A stretch of 64,000 nucleotides of DNA, taken from NCBI GenBank assembly GCA_963978905.1, contig OZ022260.1, forward strand, positions 38,810,259 through 38,874,258, in the 5' to 3' direction. The DNA is from Trichostrongylus colubriformis. Its lineage: Eukaryota; Nematoda; Chromadorea; Rhabditida; Trichostrongylidae. How positions within the stretch are numbered: position 1 is the first letter of the stretch; the number at the start of each line of letters is the position of its first letter. Position numbers and translations under genes: made by a program. Positions 36,061 through 55,886 of the stretch are shown here, one piece after another. The notes under the pieces are model-generated. The model was not told the origin of the DNA and ran no database searches. It worked only from the letters and a program-made list of their open reading frames with translations.

Positions 36061-38347
36061 CAGCCCTTACTTCCCCTACCACTGCCACGGAAACGATGGT
36101 CCTATTCGCGCTTCCAGTCTAGACAACCAGGCTCTCACCAGTATGGCTCCATGCTCTGACCTAACCAGCATTAGATGGACTCTGTTAGGTAAATGCCACT
36201 ATCATAAAAACAAAACCAGAAAGCCTGGCGCATTCCAGAAGTCTAGTGACAGACACTTTTTCCACTTCTGCATAGCAGTAGAAACCTTGCAGAAGATGCC
36301 CATGGCAATTCAAGAACCATTTGACTTACATTTTAATCTTGCCTGCCGTCAAGTTAATAGGGCTAATATACCATTTACGAGGATAATATGGCAGGAAAAC
36401 AAAGGCAAAGTCAATGAATAAGGCCAATGCCGGGAGAGAACATGAAACACTGCTGGCAAAAACCTGCCTTACTATTACCTTTTTATATGCAACGATAATA
36501 TTTCGAGAGCTTTTAACAGTTTTACGACTTCATGAGAATGTCACAAATTGCGTTTACTGTTTTTTTTTAACAAAACTAAACCTCAACATTTTCCTGAACT
36601 TAACTTTTTTGCTACTTTTCTACGAATTTACTTACTACATTCTCATTCAAACCATTGAATTTGATACCATTTTGCCAACAGGACAGTGGAACATGGATAT
36701 CCAGTACTACAAAAGACACCATACTGCAGTAGGGCAACATACCGCTCCTCAAGAGTGTTAGAAGAGAAAATTGGTGTGGCCGCGTGTGGCACATTACGCA
36801 CATTACGCGATGGGTATGAGCTGGACGCGTCGTGTTAGGCATTGTTCAGAGTTCGCGAATCAGGCGATAGTGCCATTCTCGCGGATCACGCGATTTACGC
36901 GATTCATGCGATTCGGGCGTATCATTTCTTTAATCGATAGGTAGCTTCGTTTCTGTCTGAATTGCCTGATTCCGTGAATCGCTTGATCGATATGCATCTT
37001 GTTCTCCTCTCCTGAATCGCGCGAATCGCGAATTCTAAACAACGGCTAACTGTGGCCTTCAAGCGGTTTCGCCTAAAACAAGGCAGTGCCATCGCTCAAG
37101 GACTCAACTAATACTCTTAGCTCGTACCCATCGCATCGCACACCGAACGCCGAATTTTCTGTTGTAGTGGCGCCTGTTCCTCAAAGATTTCAGTATTTTG
37201 CCTTATAAAAGAAGCTAAAAAACGAACCTTCACATTAGGCTCAAGATTGACCATTGGAGAATTTCGCACTATTCTTGTGTTTCAGCATGATCTGAGGCTG
37301 CTGGTGTTGGACACGGATGTAAGAGGAGTCTTCTGATTGATCGGTGATTGACGACAACCATGTGGTACCTTGAAATAATGGAGGTGTACCTTTCTTAGAA
37401 GTATTCAAAGGTTATCCTGATTTAAATTTAGAAAATTATTAGTTTGTAGATGAATGAAACATTGCTAAAAAAAATTTAGAATGATGCCTGAATTGAATCC
37501 ATGAAAATGAGCGCTACAGTAGGTCACAAAGCCATCAAAGCGACCGGGAGGGATCGGGAGAAAGAGGAAGATCGGAAGAAATGATCGTTTTGAAACGAAC
37601 ATTCGAGACACATGTGTGATAATGAATGGGAGAACAAGCGAAAAGTCAACAAAAGGTGTCTGGTGTAAAAAATCCATTTATTCATACTCGATGTCTTCGA
37701 AGAGTGTCGCGTGTGCAATGTCTGGAACCGAGCGAACTGCAAGCGTTACGGTAGGTCTTACAGTAGGTCAATTTTAAATAAATAAATTTGCCGGCTTCAA
37801 AATCTATGTCACAGTCATTTTGAGGGGACCGATCAAGACAATCGCAGTGCTACAAAGGTGTTTCACGGCGCCCTGTGGTTATAAGTTCGTTTATGTTTTT
37901 GGATTTGAGTAGAAAAGGATATCCTGCCCCGAGGATATTTCTTTTTAGCACGAACTCAACCATGTAAAACTGTTGTGCAGCGTCCAGTAAAAACTGCTAC
38001 GCTTTACGCGGCGAAAGGCTAACATGCTTACTTGTCGGCTCCTTTCTTTCCCAGACAGCTGGTCAACAACCATGGCCTTTACCTCACAATCATTTCTCCA
38101 TGTCGTCTACCACCTTTCATGGCCTGTTAAAGATGGTAGACGACTCGGACGTGGATTCAGAAAAACTGACCTAAAACCAACCACTTATGCGAACAACGCC
38201 CATCCACGTTTTGGCCGGGAAAAAACCGTTTCATAATGTGATGGAACAGGGATTGATAAATTTCATTGGGATTTAAGAAGCTCATTGAGGGGTTGTACGT
38301 GTACGTATAGACTTAGGATATCTCTCTTATAACAAAGAACTCAAAAA
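36061..38347. other. Intergenic, with a GCGATT-rich cluster
   Basis: No gene is seen. At 36850-37030 the words GCGATT, GCGAAT and CGCGA recur many times in both orientations, for example GAGTTCGCGAATCAGGCGAT near the left and GAATCGCGCGAATCGCGAAT near the right, forming a loose inverted repeat. Confidence 0.45.
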
Positions 38348-38355
38348 ATAAGGGA

Positions 38356-38588
38356 GGGTCAATTCAAATCGGGGGGAGACGCACTTTGCGTCAAATTTTC
38401 ACCCACGTCAAAGCTTCTTTCCCTACCTAGGCTTAGGCTAAAGCAGATGATACCTGTGCTTTGAGAGATGCTCTTACATGTGGAAGGAGGGGATATCAAT
38501 TTTAGCCTAAGCCTAAGGAGGGAAAGAAGCTTCGACCTTGACGCAAAGTTGCGTCTCTCCCCCCCCCCCCCCCGACTTGAATTGACCC
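38356..38588. mobile_element. MITE, 233 bp, 8-bp target duplication
   Basis: The TIRs are GGGTCAATTCAAATCGGGGG at 38356 and CCCCCGACTTGAATTGACCC ending at 38588. Pairing continues with CAAAGCTTCTTTCCCT/AGGGAAAGAAGCTTCG and CTTAGGCTAAA/TTTAGCCTAAG. ATAAGGGA flanks both sides (38348-38355 and 38589-38596). The right arm carries a run of about 15 C. It is hAT-like by duplication length, which is an inference. Confidence 0.92.
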
Positions 38589-38596
38589 ATAAGGGA

Positions 38597-46544
<7,948 letters not shown>

Positions 46545-46556
46545 GGCTGAGAGAAT
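46545..46556 (-). promoter_or_regulatory. Probable spliced-leader (trans-splice) acceptor
   Basis: The minus strand reads a pyrimidine tract ending CTCAG only two bases before the start ATG (AG at 46547-46548). Such placement is typical of SL trans-splicing in nematodes. It also supports this ATG as the start, since no upstream in-frame coding is needed. A conventional upstream non-coding exon would look the same. Confidence 0.6.
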
Positions 46557-49500
46557 GAGATGCCTCGAACTCTCTTTGGCACTTCTTTTATCCCTTCGAC
46601 GCCTATTGGCCGTTGCCACTCGGAGCCACGCCCCATGCGGCTGTGATTGATCACAGCCGCTTTACAACTTTGTTGACCCGCCTTTCCGACATTAACAATA
46701 GCGCATCACGTCAGTGGTGATTCATAACGAAGTGACGGGCGGCCAGAACAATTGGCGGGGGAGACGACGGCGGACCAACAGCTGATGACGGGCTTTTACC
46801 GAAATTAACAGCAATCAGAAAAAATAAACATCACACCACATACCAATTTACTTAGTAGTCATCATTTCAACTAACAACGAAGAGCAGCACTTTTTGTATA
46901 AAGTTTAGCCGCTGCCGGAATGATTGACCGCTTACTGCTTAAGCTCGCATCAAACTGTATTCATTACCCATCCCTCACTCGATCCTAAAGGACCAAACAG
47001 TTTTAATAAAAGGCATACCCACTTGAAAGGATAAAGATTCGAAAATTATGACAAGGACAAGCTGGACTTCTGTCACATATACATATTCTACACATTCCAC
47101 ATTTTAAAAGTCGAGTTTCATGGGTCAGCGAAGATAGGAGACATGACTATTGCTGACAAATGGCATCAGTGCCAAATGAATAAGAGTGCTCATCACCAGT
47201 CACAATTCTTTATGTTACCAGATATAAGAGAAAAGCAATATGACTTAATAAGTTCATGCTTGATGCACCGTTTTATGATAAAAAAGGATAAATCTTGTGA
47301 TCTAGTAAATGAATAATGTTTTGAAAGAAAGAAAACTTAACTTTATAAACAAAAAGGTCGAGCTTCCAATGCTATCCAACCTTCCAAGTAGGACAGTAAA
47401 GAGTAATACGAAAATAGCCAATCAAAGCCCCGGTAACTCATCCTCCTACATCGACTCGCATCAAAATGTCATAAACACAAAAATAAGCAGAAAGTAAAAG
47501 AAAAGAAACCGTCAGCCAAAAGACAAGCCCAAACGAACAACCGCCAGTAAAGACAATGATGGACCATCAAAATTTCGCTCGGTACTGCGCGAAAGCAAAG
47601 TACATGATAGGCTGTAAGTTTCCATACGTGGCACGGATTTCCGACTTATTTTTCATTTACAGGAGTACTCGCGTGGAACACGTTCTCAGCAACTCAAGAT
47701 ACAAGAAGGAGGTGAGAGCATCAGCCATTAACAATGGGAAGCTCACCCGCCCATAGTATTGATGCGAATCTGCCACTCTAACCGACTCACGTCTTTTCGG
47801 GAAATTACTTGACACTTTTTGAAATAAAAGAGCCGCTCGAAGAATCGGGATTTCTCCCTTATGGCACGCGCCCACTCAATGCAAGAAAAACACTTTAGAA
47901 AAGAATTACAGAGCTATAGTTTAAAGGCAGCTTTTGGGAAAATTCGGACGAAAAGTGTAAGAAGTAGTGAATATGAAAGCCCAGATGCCTAGTAACAGGA
48001 AAGTGGAGAAAAAACGAATGGAAGTGGCCAAAAACCCAAGAAATAGAACCCCTTCCCACCATTGGTTCTGGGCGCGGACGACCTTTCCGTCAAGACGCGG
48101 GTAGTCCGCATAGGTTTTCCACTGGCATTACCAAGACGTAAGCATGAAGGGATGTTCGGAAATGCGACAGCATCTATTTTCATGTGGTCAGTTTCAAGCT
48201 AAAAGTGAGAAAGCGCGCTCGATACATTCAATCCTGCCGATCTCCTTGACCAACCGCACCGTGACCAACCCCTAATCACGTCGCCTGGAGGCGGGCTGTC
48301 CTTGTCCAAGGCGGCTTGTCCTGACGAGGCCGCCTCCGCCACAGCTCAAGGGGGCGCCTTCCGCGAGGGATTTCGCCATGCATAGGCCTCCCAGACCCGT
48401 AGTTTTTCACTCAATGCCTCCTTATGGGATTCCCTGTCACCCATATTATCCCGAACACTGTCTTTAAGGTGTCAATATCATCAAGGTTTTCTGAGAGCTT
48501 ATGACAGCTCCAGTGTAACTTTCTGCGTCATATGTAAGAAAATCTCACATTTTACTAACCAAAAGGAGATCTGTCCCAGGTATGTAGCATTAGAATTAGT
48601 TTGTTATTATAGGCACGTTTAAGTTTGCAAAAGAAACCAAACAAAGTGTGCTGAATCGCGGATCAACTGGATATGCCGGTATTGGACACAGTGGTGAGAA
48701 CGGCCATTGGCAGCAGCTGGGAGCCGAATGATGACTTTAACATAAATTGATCAATCCATGTAACCGCTCTAACCATCATGAATCTGCTATGCCTTCTCTA
48801 ACCAAAACGTGCCATGCACAAAGTGATGCGAGAAACTGCTTTTCAACGGTATGCCCGACAGAAATAACGCAAGAAATACTGGAACCGCAGTTTTCGAAAA
48901 AGAGAAATCGACATCTTTTCCGTGATTACTGATGAAAGACCTGCCAATTCATCGTACCCTCTCGCGGGTGGATTTTCTGGTGTGGGCGCTCTTCGTAGAA
49001 ACACCTACGTCAACAAACGCGCCTCAAGGCTCTCTAATGTGAATTAGAATCGTTGAAAAGGTCGACGGAAGGCTGTCTAGCACGATTCCGTGAGCATTTT
49101 CGACGTTGCACTAAATTCTTCACTACTGAAGCTAGACATGGCCTTTTTAAGGGTTACCATAACAGGTTCATTCTAGTTTATTGACACTGCAATGTCTTTT
49201 TAATCATTCTTATGCATGACTCTAATTCGTTTTAACTTGAACTGATATCAACATACTGTTAGCTGATTCATCATTTTTGTCATTCATTATATACTGTACT
49301 GATTGTGAGTAACATAACGACCTCGAGGAAATCATTTACGGCAAAATTCAAAAAATCCAGTTTCAAAAATCCTCGAGATCTTCATTTTCCTCAGGTCAGC
49401 AAGATTAGATAAACCACTCCAAGTTGAGAAAGTTTCAAGTAAAGTGGAACAAACTAGGTCATGGTGAGATTGGATGGACAAGTTTTGAATAAACATAGAA

Positions 49501-49861
49501 ATCCATACTATTACAACAGTATATTTATATTTTGAGATTCTATAGTGCTTTATGGGAAAGTTGGGGATGTCTATGGAGCCATAAGCAAAAAACTTCCCGA
49601 CAAGGCTCTGTTATGATCTGCCAAATTTGTTTACACCTAACGAGATCAAAAAACACAGGTGGTATCAAAAGATACTATTGTTTTTCGAAAGCAAACACGG
49701 GATATCGCGCTGGCTCCGCTCGCAAGTGCACATAATCTTGGCAGGTGTCGCTGTCAGCCGCCCACGCGCTGCAACAAATGATGACACAACCGCTCTTTGA
49801 TTTCATTACCTCGATTTGTTTATGTGACCAATTCGAAACTCACCATTTAAGATGTGATTTA
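46557..49861. other. Intergenic between the calponin-homology gene and the Tc1 element
   Basis: No supported gene is seen. A short GC-rich patch lies at about 48230-48370. The 5' flanking region of the calponin-homology gene (about 46557-47000) has no promoter motif I can name. Confidence 0.4.
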
Positions 49862-51396
49862 CACTGATGTGCAAAACTTAGGGACGAAAGCAACTTTCGA
49901 TCACTGTGCCTCTGCCAGACAACATAGCTCGATGAAATTCATATCATATCAAGAGAGAACCTTAGCGATATTGTACAGAAAGCAACTGACAGAAACTCGG
50001 ATTAAGACGAATAGTTATGACATTTTTATTTAACCATGTCGATTACACATGTCTTCACGATTTATCCTGATACTACAAAAGAAGTTACACGGATCCTAAT
50101 AGGGTGTGTGATCACCACGGACAGCAATACATGCTCTGCAACGCGATACCATACTCTCCACGAGGTTGGTAATGAGTTCCTGGGGCAGGGCATTCCACTC
50201 CTCAATCAGTGCATTTGACAACTGCTGGACCGTCATTGGTGCTTTTGGTCGTGCTGCAATGCGTCTACCCATTGCATCCCACACGTGCTCGATGGGATTT
50301 AGGTCGGGGGAACGGGCTGGCCACTCCATACGTCGGATATCCTCTCGTTCTAGAAGCTCCTCCACCTGTGCCGTTCGATGCGGTCGCGCATTGTCATCCA
50401 TGAAAATGAAGTCAGGGCCGATTGCAGCTCTGAAAAGACGGACGTGATGTAGGAGAACCTCGTCGCAGTAACGCTGACCGGTGAGGGTTCCATGCTCAAA
50501 AATCTGGAGGTCAGTACGGCCATGCAACATGATGCCTCCCCATACCATAACACCTCGACCACCGAAACGATCACGTTCGACGATGTTTCCGGGGGAGTTG
50601 CGTGTTCCCACCTCTCGCCATATGAGGATGCGTCCAGAATCACTGCTCAGACTGAACCTGCTCTCATCCGAAAAGAGCACACGGCTCCATTCCTCATTGG
50701 TCCATTCGCTGTGCTCCTGGCACCACCGTAAACGGTCTCGCCGATGCGCGGGGGTCAACGGAACACAACGTAACGGTCGTCGGGCGAAGAGACCACCCCC
50801 ATGCAGTCGTCTTGCCACCGTAGTGCGTGAGATGGCTTGCCTTAGAGTCCTGTTAAATGTCGTTGCAATAGCTGAAGCTGACTGACGGGGATCTCTTCTT
50901 GCCTGCTGCACAATGTAGCGGTCGTCCCTTGGAGTAGTTATCCTTGGTCGGCCACCTCCTCGTCTTCGAACAGCAGTACCAAAGGTTTGGAACGCTCTCC
51001 ATGCACGTGAAACAACGCTGTGAGCGATACCGAACTCCTGGGCTACACTCGTCATGGTCCGACCTTCTTCGAGTTTCCCTATGATCCTTCCTCGAGTGAA
51101 GTCATCCAGATGCTCTCTTCGGGACATGATGTATCGATAGATACCACCACAGTTCTTTGCAGCTACTCGTTGATTGAGAAAAAACTTTTTTTGATACCCA
51201 TAGACTGCCTCGACTTGCGCGGTCGGCCATATTTGGCGCCTTATTCAAGCTCTTCTTCCTTCGAGAAAAGTCTAGCTTATTGTGCATATCCCTTAGGCGA
51301 GTGGCAACATGCTCCCACACTTTCATTTACTTCCACCCAAACATTAGTGTTTTATGTTACTTTATCCATCTCGTCCCTAAGTTTTGCACACCAGTG
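49862..51396 (-). mobile_element. Full-length Tc1-type transposon, 1535 bp
   Basis: The TIRs are CACTGATGTGCAAAACTTAG (49862) and its near-perfect inverse CTAAGTTTTGCACACCAGTG (ending 51396), about 26 bp with one mismatch. TA flanks both ends (49860-49861, 51397-51398). The element contains one uninterrupted transposase gene on the minus strand, with 269 bp upstream and 234 bp downstream inside the TIRs. It is the only autonomous-looking element in the window. Confidence 0.95.
50096..51127 (-). CDS. Tc1-family DDE transposase, 343 aa, intact
   Basis: It cuts and pastes its own element at TA sites in the nucleus. Residues about 1-50 form the first helix-turn-helix of the paired-like DNA-binding region. 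A GGGRPRITT segment (57-65), the GRPR-type hook, and a second HTH-like region (about 70-110) follow. The catalytic triad is complete: D154 in VLFSDESRF, D245 in FMDDNARPH and E280 in SPDLNPIEHVWD. Spacing D245-E280 is 34 residues, the DD34E signature of the Tc1 family. GGRGVMVWGGIM (189-200) is the typical linker. Length 343 is normal for the family. It is a single exon with no frameshift or stop, so it could still be functional, by inference. Confidence 0.97.
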   Translation of the reverse strand: MSRREHLDDFTRGRIIGKLEEGRTMTSVAQEFGIAHSVVSRAWRAFQTFGTAVRRRGGGRPRITTPRDDRYIVQQARRDPRQSASAIATTFNRTLRQAISRTTVARRLHGGGLFARRPLRCVPLTPAHRRDRLRWCQEHSEWTNEEWSRVLFSDESRFSLSSDSGRILIWREVGTRNSPGNIVERDRFGGRGVMVWGGIMLHGRTDLQIFEHGTLTGQRYCDEVLLHHVRLFRAAIGPDFIFMDDNARPHRTAQVEELLEREDIRRMEWPARSPDLNPIEHVWDAMGRRIAARPKAPMTVQQLSNALIEEWNALPQELITNLVESMVSRCRACIAVRGDHTPY

Positions 51397-51398
51397 TA

Positions 51399-52236
51399 CA
51401 TACATATCTACAGGTCATTCAAACTATGAGCTTCCACAGGATCAGTCCACCTTCCCTCACATAGGTTAGCAAGCGTACTATTTGATAAGGTCATAGAAGT
51501 CAAGGGATAGAGCTTTTGACATTCATGAATCCCTTCCAGGATGTCCCAAGCATTCTAGGTCCATTCGAAATTGTAGTATCAGTTAAGAGCTATTTTGCCT
51601 GTACTATCTTTCCGGGAGCGAACCTTAAACTCTGTTTTCAGTCTCCCAGACCAGCTTTTATCAACTTACTTACTACCGGTTGGATGGAAGACTTTGTTGA
51701 CCTTGACGATCATTCATCCGGGATTTGATCCATGAGGGATGCAAACGGAGCAGCGCCTTTTGCTACGACACTACATACTGCCCTCTGCTGTAACTCTTAC
51801 AATTCTTGAGAGAGCCTCCAACACAATCGCTCTAGCAATACTGTCAGTCACTGAAAACGAATACATGGAATGTGTCAAAGGAATCGATGAATGTAAACAC
51901 AGTGCTGGAGCCATCACTCAACTACTCAGGGTTGGCCACAAAGCGATTAATCTTCAAAGAAAAGGCTCCAGAAAAATCACACATTTCTGCTTAGACATAC
52001 ACAGTTTTGTGAGAAAATGAAGTGTAAACATCCTTTTCCATTGCAAAGACTAAAGTGTAAAGCCACATGAAGCGAGATATTCACTAATGGTAGATCTCCA
52101 ATGTGCTAATCAGAAGGATATCGGCGGATGGTCATGGCTGACTCTACCAATACTCAACAGTCACGGTATAGGTTGCCATTTCGTGTGATTCAGATGAGCA
52201 TGAACAAGGGAATCAAGAAAAAACATTTGAAAAATA
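51399..52236. other. Between the Tc1 element and the mariner pair
   Basis: No gene is recognised. The 93-codon plus frame at 51739-52020 has no domain I know. The TA-flanked ends of the neighbouring elements bound this stretch. Confidence 0.4.
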
Positions 52237-52944
52237 TTAGGTTGATTCATAATAAATCGGACAAATTGACAGATTTTAATCATTGTCGTACAACTTTTTA
52301 ACGACAACTGGGATTCACTTGAAATATGCTCCATCTTTATCGATGACCTTCTGCCACGGGTTAGGCAGATCATGGACGCCCTTCCTCCAGAAGACCGTAG
52401 GCTGGAGCTCGAAGAAGATGTCGAGTGCCGTCTCGACGTCGTCGCGAGTTTTGAAGTCTTGGTCGTCCAGGTGGCGTTGGCTGTGGAAGAAAAGGTGGAA
52501 ATCTGAAGGGGCCAGGTCTGGGGAGTACGGTGGGTATAGAAGTACGGTCCAACTGTACGACAGCAGCTCGGCCTTGGTCGATCTTGCAATGTGCGGTCTC
52601 GCGTTTCGTGCTGGAAGTAGACACGTGACCGCCGCCGTAGCGAACTTTAGACATTTGCCTTCAATTCTCGTAATTGACGAACGTAGACGTCGGCGGATAC
52701 TGTTGTACCTTCATCGAGCAGCTCCCAGTACTCTACGCCGTGTACGCTCCACCAACCGCGGTTTTCGTCTTCGATGGAATAGTTGCCTGACGCAAACTTC
52801 GACTGCCACAAGTACACTGTACTTCTGGCGAGCTTTTCATACTCATTCCAAGTACCTCGCGCGTCCATTTTCGTTAACTCGTTGCTGAGTTATGATCTCT
52901 AGAAATCATCACTACCATTTTTCCGATTTATTATGTCAACCTAA
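52237..52944 (-). mobile_element. Mariner deletion derivative A (708 bp), transposase broken
   Basis: The TIRs TTAGGTTGATTCATAATAAA (52237) and TTTATTATGTCAACCTAA (ending 52944) are flanked by TA. The minus strand keeps the end of the HTH domain (STVYLWQSKFASGNYSIEDE). It is joined by deletion to mid-catalytic sequence (VHGVEYWELLDE) and then, after frame changes, to the PYSPDLAPSDFHLF segment and the C-terminal end. The second catalytic motif reads ARNARPH where families have HDNARPH, so that aspartate is lost. It cannot make active transposase. Confidence 0.9.
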
Positions 52945-52946
52945 TA

Positions 52947-53453
52947 TTAGGTTGGACGGGAAGTTCTGGGACACCTTGTGAGAAAAATTCAATTTATTTT
53001 AATTTTATTCACATGTAACTTCAGTCACCAAAGTGGATCTTCTTCAACGGGGATCTTCTTCAACGGCAGCTGTCAGGGCGTCGACATCGAAGACCGGAGG
53101 ACGTCCTGAGCGTGGTTCATCTTCTAGCGTTGTCTGTCCTTCACCGAAACGCTGATACCACCGAATCACCGTAGACTTCGAAGTGGTGTTCGCACCCATC
53201 GAGTGGTTGATTCTGTCGGCCGCCAGGCGCGCAGAACTACCAAGGCGGTACTCATGAAGAATCAGCAGTCGAAGACCTTCTCGCGAAATAGGCTCAGATT
53301 CGCCGCTTGTCGAAGCCATAGTGGTGATAACCAGACTAGTGAAGAGTCCTTCACACTCCATCTATATACCCTTACCATGGACTGTCCCACAATTCTTTAC
53401 AGGTTTCTACAGGAAAAAACAAAAAGTGTCCCAGAACTTCCCGTCCAACCTAA
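52947..53453 (-). mobile_element. Mariner deletion derivative B (507 bp), abutting A
   Basis: The TIRs TTAGGTTGGACGGGAAGTTC (52947) and GAACTTCCCGTCCAACCTAA (ending 53453) are perfect over at least 28 bp. A 105-codon minus frame at 53044-53361 encodes the mariner N-terminal HTH region (KSTVIRWYQRFGEGQTTLED, then RSGRPP). It ends where the catalytic domain should start, so the DDD core is deleted. It shares the single TA at 52945-52946 with element A and has TA at 53454-53455. Its TIRs and protein differ from A, so it belongs to another mariner lineage. Confidence 0.92.
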
Positions 53454-53455
53454 TA

Positions 53456-54679
53456 CAAGGCAAGAAGCGGAAAAACCTTTCGTAGAGACGCTCCATCAGA
53501 ACGTAGGATGAAGCCTTACCCGCACTGAGTTCGACCCACCAAAAACGGTTTTTCATTCGAATAATCATGACGCATATAATTCCTCTGTAGTAGTTACATC
53601 TTGATTCCACAAATTTCATGCGGACAGTTATGAAGTTACCAAGAAACAACAGCTGGTTTCAATAGCAATAGACTCATAACAGCCCAGCAAAAACCAGCCA
53701 CGTGGGAACAATCTTAAAGTTTTGGCTGGGTGCACGTTTACTTTCCAATGCCAGTAAAAATGCCTCTTCGATGCACGCTCAAGCTTCATCAGAGCGAATG
53801 AAATTGAGGGGATACGTCTGAATTTTAGGCCAGAGTTCAGAAAACTCCAAGATAGTAGTCATCTTTTTACTGAGAAAGCAGCATTCCATTTGATCTCTGA
53901 ACCTTTGAGTTTAGCCACCAGAAATTTTACTTACGGACACCCACTATGCGAAAGCTATCCATTGCCTATCCACTACACATAAAGCAGCATTTACCGAACC
54001 CGAACGGCGCCGACTAATTGAAAAAAGAGCAAAGATAAATAACAACGCCGCTCATCTCTAACTTGTGCTCTCTTTTGCCAAAGTCTGCAGTTTGCATCCA
54101 GATGCCTTTATCTCCTTCTTAAGTAAACAAAATGGCACCTGAGAAACAACCAAAAAGTTTCAAATTGAGGCCACAAAAAACGAGTTCATCCTTCAATATT
54201 ATAATCTTCCAATATTATAAGGCTGCATACAATTATGCACTTTAGTTACGAACAAGCAAGAATAGATTAACCTCAAAATTCCAGGTTATGACCTGCGATA
54301 CGCTTAGCATTATTTGCCCCATTTGAGAAACCCAGGTACGTTCGAATGTTAACCGAATTGGTAAAGTAGATCAGTAACCTATATCTTCCTGAAATTTGGC
54401 AGCTGACGGGATGGATTCTGAAGGATGCTATTCAGTCAGGGCACCGCAGTTATGAATTCTATGGAACCAAGTTCCAAGATCGAGATAAGGCCATCGAATC
54501 TCTGACGTCTTCTCCTTTGATTGTCGAAAATCCTGCGAAAAATTTGGTCTTGAGAAATGCTAAAAGTCAGAGTGAGCCTTGCCCTGGTGTATCATGAAGA
54601 CCCTCTTGAACAATAGCCACACTGAAGATAGCAAAAGTAACTATCATTACATAGCAACATCTAAAGACACCTGAAGGGG
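53456..54679. other. Intergenic, no gene seen
   Basis: Only short unsupported frames are present. A mildly T/A-rich stretch with a duplicated AATATTATAA word lies at about 54195-54225. Confidence 0.4.
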
Positions 54680-54995
54680 TGAATTCGGTAGAAATAGGAA
54701 GGTAGGGGGTGCTCAGCAGTGTACAGTACAGAAAAAACAAAATAAAACGGCCAAAAAAAAAATCGAAAAATATGAACTCGGAGACCACCTTCTCTCTCCT
54801 GCCCCTCTGTGTCGCTAAACGGGGGTTGATTGTAGACCAGCCGCGGACGGTGTTCCGCCCTCGCCGGCAACTCGTCCGGTTGGTGAGCTACAGAATGACA
54901 CGCCGTGCTGCGGGGTCGTTATAAGATCCTGAGCCACGCTTTTTCAATGTGAGTTTCGCTACACATCCTTTGTTGAAGGGAAGATTAGTTTTCAA
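54680..54995 (-). repeat. Dispersed repeat family R2, copy 3
   Basis: It is in the same orientation as 35130-35505. Shared landmarks in order are GTGCTCAGCAGTGTACAGTA, CTGCGGGGTCGTTATAAGAT and a CACATCCTTTGTTGAAGG-like segment. Confidence 0.7.
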
Positions 54996-55003
54996 AGAAT
55001 ATA

Positions 55004-55468
55004 CAAGGTGGCAAATAAATACGTACGTCATAAGAGTCGTTCAAATCTTATTTTTTGCTATCGATTCTATGAAAGAATGGGCGATAACATTCTATAATTA
55101 CAAAGAATTTTCGAAGTGGCGCCATCAGCTTTGATACAGACATTAATCCGCTTCTTAATGGAATCGATGGTGCGCCGCACGCGGATATCGTTAAGATAGC
55201 TCTGCTACTTTTCTGGAATGAAAAGTTAGCAATTAGTGGGATGAAGGACCAGAAGAAATTGCTGAGTTTTTCATTCTACTCTTTGCTGACTGTGCAATGG
55301 CGTCACGGCTTGTGCAAGTCTTCGTCATGCCACTAAAACAAAAAATTTTCCTTACGAACCAATAATAAGAAACAAATGAATACTTAAAGAAAGAAAAAGT
55401 ATGGACAAATGCATTTTACAGTAATCAAAACGGAGGGAAATGCACGCACGTAATTATTCGCCACCCTC
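55004..55468. mobile_element. 465-bp TIR element, TA target
   Basis: It begins CAAGGTGGCAAATAAATACG and ends with the imperfect inverse (CGTAATTATTCGCCACCCTC), with TA at 55002-55003 and 55469-55470. No coding frame of note lies inside. Confidence 0.75.
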
Positions 55469-55886
55469 TACATTCCCAGTTCTCACTTTCTCCCTACCCC
55501 TCGCAATCGTGAATGCTGCAAGGAGGGTGTCGTGAACTACGGCTGGAAATCAGACTCACTGTAACCGCCTGTCTACTCAGTTACATCAAATCTACTCTGC
55601 TCAGACGTTCCACATACTTTACATTCCTCGCTGCTTCATTTTGCATACCATTTTTAATCCACTCATTTCATCTTCGTGAGAGAAACATTCTTGAAAACGA
55701 TGGTTTTGGTCGACTTAAAATAATGAAAATAGGGATGTTGGCTGGTGCAGAAGCCAACAAGGTCTACAGGAAATAATAGAAATCCATGAAGTGGGACTCC
55801 TTTCCTACAAGCTAGTTTTTGACTATGATCGTGTTTATGGGCTCGTCATACAACTGAAGTACTGATCGCGGCCACGTCCAACTATG

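Noticed and set aside
35957..36421. 154-codon plus-strand open frame with a hydrophobic N-terminus
   Set aside because: It begins inside repeat R3 and has no family resemblance or splice context; the hydrophobic run reflects T-rich DNA.
38425..38440. TTAGGC-like words resembling the nematode telomere repeat
   Set aside because: There are only one or two units and they are part of the MITE arms; no telomeric array is present.
50481..50885. Plus-strand open frames across the Tc1 transposase
   Set aside because: These are antisense shadows of the intact minus-strand transposase.
52283..52888. 201-codon plus-strand open frame
   Set aside because: It is the antisense of the mariner A remnant; the mariner motifs are on the minus strand.
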